From: Sipunculus nudus
Taxonomy: Eukaryota > Annelida > Sipuncula > Golfingiida > Sipunculidae
Assembly (NCBI GenBank): GCA_026874595.1
Contig: CM049315.1
Location: forward strand, 75,716,401-75,780,400
Length of the DNA stretch: 64,000 bases
Direction: 5' to 3'
Shown here: in pieces, positions 46,206-55,512 of the stretch
How positions within the stretch are numbered: position 1 is the first letter of the stretch
Layout of the letters: each line of letters begins with the position of its first letter
The notes under the pieces: model-generated
Databases searched by the model: none
What the model was told of the DNA's origin: nothing
Seen by the model: only the letters and a program-made list of their open reading frames with translations
Program-made: the position numbers and the translations under genes

Positions 46206-47169
46206 CTTTAGTTGGATACTGTGGCTGGTGGTACCATGTAGCTAAGGTCTCTCAAACATAAACAAGCCAAGTTAATCTGGTTCGGAGAAAAACACATGCA
46301 TGTTTACAATATCTGTAATAATATTACATACAGGATTCAAATCACTAGACATGGAAGTTGCAGTAATTTTAAACTGCTCTTACAATAGTGTTCATTCTCT
46401 TAACTCTTTTTTTTTCTTTAAAAATAATACAAGTAAAAATTTTTTGATTTAAAACACAAATTTGGCCTCTCTAAGGTACATTAGCTTGCTGTTAACAATC
46501 ATGTTCTGGAGTATGCAAACAGTTTAGGACAGTTATTTGGCAGGAACTAATTTATTTAAAAGAGAAAATGTTATTTTTGGTGCTAATTCAACAAGTTTTG
46601 TACGTGATAAGGTCCCTTTAACAATGCTGCAATTATTTTCCCATTCATCTCAATGTGTTCCACTAATTTTATTAATTGTCAGTAATTATAAAGACATTAT
46701 ACTTTAAACCAGTGTTATTTTCATTGATATCCCATTTTCTTTAAAGCCACATGCGGTGGTTGTTTTATTATTCACAATGGTTTCAAATTAGTGATGTTCA
46801 TGAAAGGAGCAATAATCGATGCAATAAAACCTTCATGAATAAGACACCCCACGTCCACAGATGAACAGTCATTTTGTAGACCGTACTTGGCCTCCTATGA
46901 TTCTCATGAGTACCATCTGCACCTGAAGCACTAAAATTTGAAAAGCAATAGGTCTCTGTTATCAATATAAGAGATTCTATTTGTTACTGATAAAGCAGAG
47001 ACTGGTAGAATTAATCAATCTGATCTTTTATATTATCTACCAAGGATTTCCACTTATATGAATGCAACCTGATGCAAGACCACTGCGATACATTCCTAGA
47101 TATAACTTGTATCACAACTGGAGTAGGCTTACCAGCCCAATTATCGGATTGCCTACTGAGTCGGGTTGT
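46206..47169. other. Non-coding sequence with a MITE end near 46744
   Basis: GCGGTGGTTGTTTTATTATTCAC near 46754, given in parts as GCGGTGGTTG then TTTTATTATTCAC, resembles the left end of the MITE at 26029. No gene was seen. Confidence 0.35.
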
Positions 47170-47465
47170 CACGGCAAGTGTGTGTTAGTCTCTTTGTGTG
47201 TCTGTTCACAACAGAACTCAAGCAATCATAATCAGAATCTCAATGAAATTTTTCAGGGCATTTCAGGAATGGGCCAATAAAGTGTAGATCTGGCACATGA
47301 TCTAGATATAGGAACATCATCAAGGATTATTCACAAATGTATAGTCATTTATGCGTGAATAAATTTGGGAATATGGGTTGAATGCAAGCCAAGTTTTGGG
47401 AAAATCCCACAACAGGAAATCTCTGAATAACAGAGGCTTGCATTCCTTAGAATGCAGATTTCTAT
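47170..47465 (+). repeat. Dispersed repeat F
   Basis: Shows strong similarity to the copy at 45875 from TGTGTGTTAGTCTC through GGGCCAATAA, GATCTAGATATAGGAACATC and ATTCACAAATGTATAGTC. It ends in the hairpin TGCATTC-ctta-GAATGCA. Confidence 0.7.
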
Positions 47466-48254
47466 TTTGATATATTCTTTCAGTTCACATAAAAGATTAA
47501 TCTGTGTGCCTGGTAATTGATATATATTATATATGGAAGAACTATTTTTAAGTTTCAGTATGGGAAGATCTAAAATAATGAAACCCTCACAAAGCACAAC
47601 TAAACAAGAATTTATGAAAATGCCCTTGTTGAATGAGTTTGGATTATTTAGGCGGGTCCCCTGCATGTGATAAACACATGGACAAAAATTGAAACTTGGG
47701 TCTTTGGTTTCCCTTGAAATCATTGGTTTCCCTTGAAATCACTGGTATTCTTACTCCACTGCCCCTTTATCTAAGTTATTTTCTCTGTCTGTGATATCTA
47801 AAACACTGATTAAAAAAAGAATTCTTTAAATCCTGTCGTATAATTTTCATTATACAAATATTATAAAGTTTTAAATTTGGCTGGATTGTCAAGTACCCTA
47901 GTTTTAACCACATATCCTTTTACTGAAGAAATTGAAGCATGTACTTTGGTTTTCCACTTTGCAGAATTGCCAGGATCCTTGACAATCTCATTACCCTCTG
48001 TCTGAACACCACATCATGTTCACAGAATCACTGACAGCTGAGTTCAGCATCAATGCACTACATAGATCAGATACCAGTTTAAAGAAATCTGGTATTCAGA
48101 TATCACAGTTGATTACTCGCTTATTTTCACAGGTGAGTGTTTTAGAAAAGGATACAAGATGGACATTGTAAGATGCAAGAGATGGAGACATAAGACGGAT
48201 AACAGATTCAAACAATAACAAAATACATCAATGTCACTTAGAGAATAAGTAATA
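47466..48254. other. Non-coding sequence
   Basis: No supported gene was seen. Confidence 0.4.
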
Positions 48255-48355
48255 TACAGTGAATCCTCAAAATTACGACCACCAACAGGACCTCAATAAA
48301 GTGGTCACATTTTTTAGATGGTCATATAAGCCAGGTCTCATATAAAGGGCAGAAA
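48255..48355. mobile_element. Pogo-type MITE, left part
   Basis: TACAGTGAATCCTCAAAATT then ACGACCACCAACAGGACCTC and AAGTGGTCACATTTT match the copy at 18896. The right end is missing and is replaced by an A-rich and TA-repeat tract. Confidence 0.6.
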
Positions 48356-48811
48356 AAAAATATATATATATATATAACACTGAAGAAAAACATCACTGTA
48401 AATTCACTACAGTCTGCTTCACGGGATGCGACTGATCATCAGGTGAATGTTGTTAGAATGAAGCTTAAACAGCGTGGTTTAAAAAGACGAGACTTTACGA
48501 GATTACGAGATTATGCTTTGTGCATATTGGGGAGAGCATAAAAATGACTGACACTGATCCTATTGTCTCAGGGGCACAATAGGATTGGTCAGGGTACCAA
48601 GTGATACTGGAACAAAACAGGGCACAGAGGTTTGTTGTTGTTTTAATGTGTATATTTAATACAAAGATATTTTACCAGGATGCCCATTTAGCATAGCAAG
48701 CTTGATTTTTAAGAGGGTCCTGGGTACAGTGAACATTTCAGTAGTATACACATATGATATAAAATACACAAATGCTTTGAAAATACACAATATTAAAGGC
48801 AAAATTACAAT

Positions 48812-48848
<37 letters not shown>

Positions 48849-48979
48849 TTAATGGTCAGTTTGTTTGACTTCATCCGTTGCCTTTGGTTCTACAGTACTG
48901 TTTTGTGGGAGCAATGCTGTGGTTGCTCTCACTCATCAGGTACCATATGGAGTCTCACACCAAGTCTCACCTCTCACGG
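48356..48979. other. Non-coding sequence; TA microsatellites and possible retroelement remnant
   Basis: Short (TA)n tracts lie at about 48360-48376 and 48817-48843. Between them, on the minus strand, CCTGATGATCAGTCGCATCC followed by CGTGAAGCAGAC resembles the 3' non-coding regions of some Penelope-like elements, but no coding remnant backs this up. Confidence 0.3.
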
Positions 48980-49022
48980 TGACGTCACTACCTTGACGTC
49001 ACTCTGCAAATTCCTATAAAAG
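48980..49022 (+). promoter_or_regulatory. Two cAMP-response elements and a TATA box
   Basis: TGACGTCA occurs at 48980-48987 and again at 48994-49001, with 14 bp between starts. It is followed by TATAAAAG at 49015-49022. Two full palindromic CREs this close, with a TATA box 13 bp beyond, form a textbook CREB/ATF-responsive core promoter that would start transcription near 49045-49050. No recognisable gene follows; a SINE-like element starts at about 49047. It could be a promoter of an unseen first exon or of a retroelement LTR. Confidence 0.5.
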
Positions 49023-49046
49023 TGTGCAAAATACACAGAGGGGTTG

Positions 49047-49325
49047 GGGATCTGTCATAGCTTAGTGGTTAATGCAGTTGACCAGAAATCCAAAGATCAT
49101 GGGTTCTATTCCCACCGTCAGTGAACCAACTTTTCTACCATTTCCATCTCTATACAATGAACCAGCATGGCTATTCCTACATCTATGTATATATATTATA
49201 TGCCGCATACCATTTAAGGCCATCAGTTCTCCCTGCTGCATGCAAAGTTGCCATGCTGACACATGTAGTGGGTGAGATTCCCACCGGCAGTGAACTGACT
49301 TTTCTGTGTATACAGTTTTCATCTA
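49047..49325 (+). mobile_element. Second type of tRNA-derived SINE
   Basis: The head CATAGCTTAGTGGTTAATGC (A box) and GGGTTCTATTCCCACC (B box) are spaced as in tRNA genes. A second related block, GGTGAGATTCCCACCGGCAG, follows about 170 bp later. The tail is TATATATATAAATATATA. Body sequence differs from the SINE at 3406. No target duplication could be defined. Confidence 0.55.
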
Positions 49326-50029
49326 TATATATATAAATATATACATAAATATATTTACTGAAAGTATGAATCAGGAAACTGAGTTTGTAGTAATCTGCCT
49401 CTGTAGGGAATACCCATTAATATAGAATTCTCAGTCTCCTGTGACTGCAAAAGCTGAAGCCACTGATAATCAATCATTTCTTGTAAGAAATTTCAAATAT
49501 ACCAGAACAATGATTCTGCCATAAAAAAATATACCAAAACAACAGATAAATTTCAGTAATACATTAATCTGTTATCTAGTGGCATTCGCTTCAGCCAGAG
49601 CAATAGTTTCCGGAAGCTGATATACTCTTCTGTACCCTACTCAGATCTTTGCCGGAAACGACCAACTAATGTGTCATGCAATTTAAAAGCAGATCAAGTT
49701 ATTGCATTTGTATTTTACAAGGCATTATGCAGCAGTGTCTGTTCTCACCATTTTTGCCAATACCAATTTGCCATCAGCCAAATTTGCTGATTTGGTATTC
49801 TAAGTTGGTTCTTTATTTGACATCTGGCATTCGTGCGGGGGACTTTGGGAATTACTGAATAGAAAATCATAAATCTAATCAAGTATTGATGGCTCAGGAT
49901 CAATTACAATCAGGAAACTCTTGTAACAGGCAAAAGTCAAGTAAAGTTTGCCTATGTCTGTTCACATTCATCTGGCCTGTATGATATATATTACATGCAA
50001 CTTTTATTTATCTTTTAATCTCTCCTTCC
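49326..50029. other. Non-coding sequence
   Basis: No gene was seen. Confidence 0.4.
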
Positions 50030-50071
50030 ATCTCTGTCTCTCCCTGTCTACTTGTCTCTCTACCAGCTGTC

Positions 50072-50122
<51 letters not shown>

Positions 50123-50360
50123 TCATGTCTGTCTCTGTGTCTGTATCTTTCCCTCCCTCTTATCCACCGATCTCTGTTTCTGTCTCTGCATCTGTCTCAA
50201 AGTATATATTATCTGTTCTGTCTTTCTGTACATCTTTCTGTCTCTGCAAGTTTCTGTTATTTTGTCTAAATGTCTCTGTCTCTCAGCCTCTCTCTATCTA
50301 TCTGTCTCTCTGTTTCTCACTCTGTCATTCTTTGACTTTATCTGTCTCTGTCTCTCTTTT
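50030..50360. repeat. Imperfect CTGT/CT microsatellite
   Basis: Pyrimidine-rich tract built from CTGT and CTCT units, purest at about 50075-50130. The overlapping Ser/Val/Cys/Leu-rich open frames are products of the repeat. Confidence 0.9.
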
Positions 50361-51164
50361 GTGTAAATCTTATTCTAGTTTCTGGCTGCATAAGTGATAT
50401 TTCTCAAATATATAACATTGCAAATATATTAAAAAACATTCAATAATTTATTTCTTTCTTTCATCACAAAAATCAATAAAAACCTTAAAAGCATCAGTGC
50501 ACTCTGAACCGTATCTCCCTGATTCCTCTTCTACAATCTAACATAACCATACTGCATTGTCTGAATACCAATATGATTAATACTTCCACTCATAATTCCA
50601 CAAGATGTATTGTACAACATTTATCAGGCTGTGGATCCACAAGCTGTGGCAGATTTAAAAAAAAAAAATTCATATGAAGGAGAGCCCTATTTAGGGGATG
50701 GGTAGGGTTTCTCCTTTTCCTGTAATTTAAAAAATATATAAAATTACTGAAATTACAGAAAAACACATCCTGTCATTAGATAACAATCCCCATCATCTGA
50801 CAGAAGTTATTTTTATACCAATCCTGACAACACTTGCTTTGCCATCATTGTGAAATCCTGATTTGTAAAAGAAGGAAAATACTAATAGATTAATCTTCCA
50901 ACTTATAACTGATTTTCTGATTTTAAGAACTGTTGGGTGACCATTTATTGCAAATTATGAATATTCCTGGCCTTTCAAAGTAGATTATAAGGGAAACATC
51001 TAAAATTATACACAGGAGGGCAAGAATCAATAAAAGAAGCCATTTATCATTTAGAAAAATTTAGGTCTTACAGTAAATTTTGATCAAACTGTTATTATGC
51101 CAGTAATAGAAAACACTAAAAATATATAAGACCGTATGAAAAATGTAGGACTGAAGAGGTGCAC
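50361..51164. other. Non-coding AT-rich sequence
   Basis: No gene. The right part may belong to the decayed LINE that follows, but coding similarity is not visible there. Confidence 0.35.
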
Positions 51165-51187
51165 ATGCAGAACCCATAAAGATTCTT

Positions 51188-51245
<58 letters not shown>

Positions 51246-52376
51246 CACAAATAAATCAAGATTGGCAAAAAATGAAAGATATAAATTATAAGGAAATACT
51301 TAGAAATTTCAAAGCCATTTTAAATATATTGACAACAAGAACAATGTCTCTCTAAGGGAAAATTGCTATTATAAAAGCCAACATCTTATCACAATTAACC
51401 TTTGCTTTTCAAGTTTTGCCAAATCCTTCACTAATTTATTTTAAAGAAATTAAAGTACCCTTGAATAAGTTTATTTTGGGTGGACAAGGAAAAATAAAAA
51501 TAAAATCCTTAATTGCACTGATTGATAAAGGGGGACTCAACATGATACATCTAAAATCCATAATGGAAGCATTTAAAATAGGCTGGATTAAAAGATTTTT
51601 TGTGGGACTAATTAGGTTAGGGAAGGAGACAAATAGTTAATGTCCAGCTTAAAAATTAGTACCCCTTATGAAATTTAAAATCTTATGATTTTTGACATTT
51701 CAGCAATACATTTTGGAGAGATTTTTTTTTATATTTCGGGCAAATATAAGGTTTAACATGTAAAAAAAATTCTAAAAGAAGTAATATTTTTCAATATAGT
51801 TTACAATAAATCTTGGCATTTAGCTGAAATAACAAGTTTCTATATCACAAAGCACAATGGATTAAAATGTGTCTTTTTGTCCTACAGAGAATAAACAGAT
51901 AAGGTTAAAGTAAATATTAAGAAAATGCAATCTACATAAGTACTGGTATAGTGGATGCAATTCCATTAAGGTGGAAGAAAGAATTGGTAATGGATAAAAT
52001 AACAGAAGTAGTCTAAAATTCAAATTTAGAAAAAGTTAAGAAAATGAAAAAAGTAACATAAACAATATATAAATAATTAACACTCTAAGATATATACAGA
52101 ACCTTGAAATTTTTTTTAGAAAATGGAACAGAGATATGGATTGAGATTATCAAGAAATTGTATTTGAAGCATTTCAGAATAATAATTACCATAACAGAAG
52201 ATCTGAGAATGTTCCAGTATAAACTGCTTCATAGATGTATTGCTTTAAACCCATTTTTATATATCACTGGAAAAAAAAGGAAACAATACTTTGCTCTTTA
52301 TGGAACTCTGAAAAAGAGACATTGTTACATCTTTTTTTATCATTGTAGAGAAACTAAAAACATAATATATCAAGTA
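51165..52376 (+). pseudogene. Decayed L1-like LINE, ORF2 C-terminal region
   Basis: Translated fragments follow the order seen downstream of the reverse transcriptase in L1/Tx1-type ORF2. First is EPIKILGIYI, then GKIAIIKANILSQLTFAFQV with LPNPS, then KFILGGQGKIKIKSLIALID and KGGLNMIHLKS, EAFKIGWIKRF. After a degraded gap come MFQYKLLHRCIALNPFL and a remnant of the Cys/His-type tail (IFFYHCRE). A TAG interrupts the LSL-GKI block and frames shift between fragments, so the copy is dead. The (TA)n tract at 51190-51239 lies inside what was the GIYI codons. The 5' part, endonuclease and catalytic reverse transcriptase are absent. It ends exactly where the next element begins. Confidence 0.75.
51190..51240. 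repeat. (TA)n microsatellite, about 25 units
   Basis: Pure alternating TA, located within the decayed LINE coding sequence. Confidence 0.95.
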
Positions 52377-52882
52377 ACTTGGGACCCATGGGTCTCAACA
52401 CTCAGCTGAATTTGTCAATAAGGATATATTTATAAACATTTTCAGAATATGGGTCTTGTGATCAGTGTAAAGCCAACCTGTCTACCCATACTAGAAACAA
52501 ATATGTAGACAGATGGCCCCTGTGACCTTGACCTTTGACTTTGTGACCCCAAAATCAATCAGATTCTGTCCCTATTGGCAGGTCAGCTATATATAATTGT
52601 GCAAGATGGAAGGTTTGGTCTGAAAAGTTTAGCATTCACAATCTTTCCATATAGGTGGGTCCTATGACATTGACCTTTGACCTAATGACCACAAAATTGA
52701 TAGAGTTCTTGCAATAGAGATGGGCCATATATAAGTCAAGTTTGAAATCCATATGTCAATCGAAACTGTAGTTATCCTAAGGATTCAGATTTGAACATAT
52801 AGAAAGAAAAGCACACAACCAGACAGACAGACAGTGTGATTAATATAGGGCATCTGCTTATTTCAGTGGGGCCCTAACAATC
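52377..52882 (+). mobile_element. Hairpin-ended element with shared head but distinct body
   Basis: The head ACTTGGGACCCATGGGTCTC plus AACACTCAGCTG is that of the elements at 20705, 23668, 52966 and 55513. The body is different: two cores of about 165 bp with TGTGACCTTGACCTTTGAC and ATGACATTGACCTTTGACCT. Next come ACAGACAGACAG and the end AGGGC...GGGGCCCTAAC, which forms an imperfect terminal inverted repeat. No coding capacity. Confidence 0.5.
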
Positions 52883-52965
52883 ACACAAGGTTTCAGGACA
52901 CAGATGATACCACAGTTGCATATCTGAAAGTGTCAAAATAAAGGGGAAATGCATCAAAAATTGAA

Positions 52966-54846
52966 ACAAGGGACCCATGGGTCACAGCGCTCAGCTGAAG
53001 TTTGAAATTTGCAAATGCAAAATATTCTATTGTAATGTTTTTCATTTATATAAGAATATGAGAAGCTAAGAGGAAAGGGGCCCTCCTACTTGGTTATAGT
53101 AAAGTTCTAAATATACGATTGCAAACTAATACTCTGACAAGACTGTCATGAAGAAAAACAGTAAAAATTTTGAGATACTGTGATGCATATGAAAATTTAC
53201 AGATTGACAGGCAAGTGGACAGAATGAACTAATACCTTTATTTCACTTTCAACGGAATAATGCAATAAAGTTAATATATAAGCCTATTTTTTTTAGCATA
53301 TCCACTTTTTCCATTAAAAGTTTTTAGCTGAATCATTTTTTTTTTATTTACAAGTTTTATAAATTTTTAATAAAAAAACTGAAAATACAAGTTAAAATAT
53401 TAGAATTGTTGCAATCATTATATATCCAGGGTGTAGCTCATATTGGGTTATATTATGCATACACATATATTTTATTATTTTTTAATCACAAACAGAAATT
53501 AAACAGAATTTAAAAGAAAATAATGCCACAACATGGCATCTACAAGATTATTCCTTGAACAACTATTAAAAAGTTTTGCACATTGGAGTTTTCAGTACAT
53601 GTTTAATTTTATTAACTGAAATAAAATAAAAGATTAAGTAAATTTGATAAAATAAAACATCTTTTCAAATAAAATATACACACTGTTGGTTGCATGAGGG
53701 ACAAACTTTAATTTATTACTGGAATTGATAGTCAATTTCACACGTGGTGAAGTTTTTACTCTTCTGAAGTAAGGAATTACTTATCTGATGAACATCCACA
53801 CTTTCATAGCAATTTACCACTTTGTGGACACAATTAAATGTGCACTTTAATCATTGTTACCCAGTGGTACAATACAAAATTTAAAATGTAGCATAGCCTA
53901 TGATAAGAAAGAATCAAATACAGAAAATAATAACTTATTAACAATAATCATCTTGTTTATGCACCATCTGGTGGGGGGGGGGGAGTGCAGGGCAGAGGGG
54001 AAGCCTGCTGGTAGTGGCCAAGCTGAGTCAAGGCAAGCTGCCTGGGGTGGGATACATAATGCAAGTGGAGGCTGTACTACTAGGTGGGCTAGATGTAAAC
54101 AACACTTGACATTGTGTATGAAAACTTGAATAAAAGCTACCCTTTTCAGTAAATTCCTTTGAAATTTCAGGTTTTAAAAGGTTAAATCCTTATGTATATA
54201 TGCTGTGAAAATTAAATAAACAGTGCTAACAGGGAAAAAACGTGCCATTGCCAAAGTTGGACAAAATTTAAGGTATTGATTTTTTATTTATGCTAATAAC
54301 TTGAAAAATTTGCAAAATTCAGATCTAATTTTGGGTAAACAATTGAATCTTGATTAAATAAAAATATATTCCTGAAAAAAAGTCTCTAGCTTCAGCAATT
54401 CTCCTGTTAGGTAAGTAAATATATTTCCCGATTTTTTTAAAATTGCATTATATTTTGGCCCATAACTTCAAAATGAGACCCAACACTGACCTAATTTTTT
54501 GTATGTTCATAGAAAATGGTATGGAAGAATATGAATACTAAATATGATCAAACACAGATCAATGGTTTTGATATTAGACAGCCTTGAAGTGTAAAAATAG
54601 CATTTTTATGGAAAACGGAGGTTTTTCCTTAATATCTTGAAGGAACGAAGACCTAATGACCCAATTTTTGGTCTGGTAGGAGATTTTGGGGACATCTAAT
54701 GGTATGCAAAATTTTGGAATCATAGATCCAACGGTTTTAATACGTGCCCTGTTAACGGCCGGACGGCCAGACAGCCGAATGGACAGACGACGGACAAAGG
54801 ACCACGACTATAGCTCAGATGACTTATAGTCAGCTGAGCTAAAAAT
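52966..54846 (+). mobile_element. Hairpin-ended Pearl/Helentron-like element, about 1.9 kb
   Basis: The left end is ACAAGGGACCCATGGGTCAC then AGCGCTCAGCTG. The last 750 bp match the end of the element at 55513, including GGGCAAAATTTAAGG-like blocks, GAAAAAAAGTC and GGGGACATCTAAT. They end in GGCCGGACGGCCAGACAG and GGACAGACGACGGACAAAGG tracts. The terminal hairpin (AGCTCAG-a-TGACT-tat-AGTCA-g-CTGAGCT, 54812-54840) is nearly perfect and is followed by A5. An 11-G run lies near 53973. The central part differs from the other copies. Confidence 0.65.
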
Positions 54847-55116
54847 ACATGTGACACCTTCAGTCTTCAGGAACTGAAGAAATCAATCATATCCAATAAT
54901 TACACTGGGCTTCAGGACACAGGCTAAAAACACAGATGAGAAACTGACATAACTCCTGTCATTTGATGGTCACAAAAAAAAAAGGAAAAATTTTTTAAAA
55001 TTTAGAAATACAGGTGGCGCCACCAGTTTTCAGGAACTGACAAAACAAGTCATGGTTAATATTTAAGGCAAGAATCATGGCAATCTATGATACTGGAGCT
55101 TTTGTTTCAAATTTTT
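54847..55116 (+). repeat. Single core of the 23668-type element
   Basis: AGGTGGCGCCACCAG at 55012 followed by TTTTCAGGAACTGACAAAAC and ATCATGGCAATC matches one core unit of the tandem array at 23668-25918. The type I element at 55117 interrupts it. Confidence 0.55.
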
Positions 55117-55512
55117 AACTAGAATACGGCTAGTCGACAAGCAACTATGTGTATCCGCTGATATCATAGTGGGATGGGTGAAGTGAGGCCATAATTGAGA
55201 AAGCTATCCAGGATGTATACACATGCAAAATTTCAGGTGGATAATGCCAACCATTGCAGAGATATGAGTGATTTTAACCCAAGGCAGATGAACACATAGA
55301 CTCTGTGCAAAAATGGTTGCAGGTGGCGCACAGATGGGCGCACTGCGGAAAGGAAAATCCTTTTGGTACTTTGAATTTTCATGTTGGTACTAGGCCTGTG
55401 AATTCAGAGAACCTAAGAATTGATTCAATTATCAATTCTTTACTTTCAAGTCAATTCTCAATTCAATTCTTACTTGCCCAGTAAGTAGTAAATTTCAGAC
55501 TTAAAAAAAAAA
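55117..55512 (+). mobile_element. Type I hairpin-headed element, truncated
   Basis: AACTAGAATACGGCTAGTCG and the following 200 bp match the heads at 580 and 13731. One core remains (TGCAAAATTTCAGG, GAGATATGAGTGATTTTA), then GGTTGCAGGTGGCGCACAG. The remainder (55390-55500) is low-complexity TCAATTC-rich sequence of unclear origin. Confidence 0.55.

Noticed and set aside
48390-48480. Possible hammerhead ribozyme on the minus strand (CCTGATGATCAGTCGCATCC)
   Set aside because: CTGATGA is present, but the stem II pairing and the GAAA core do not line up, so a catalytic fold is not supported.
49948-50397. Open frames of Ser/Cys/Leu-rich proteins
   Set aside because: Artefact of the CTGT/CT microsatellite.
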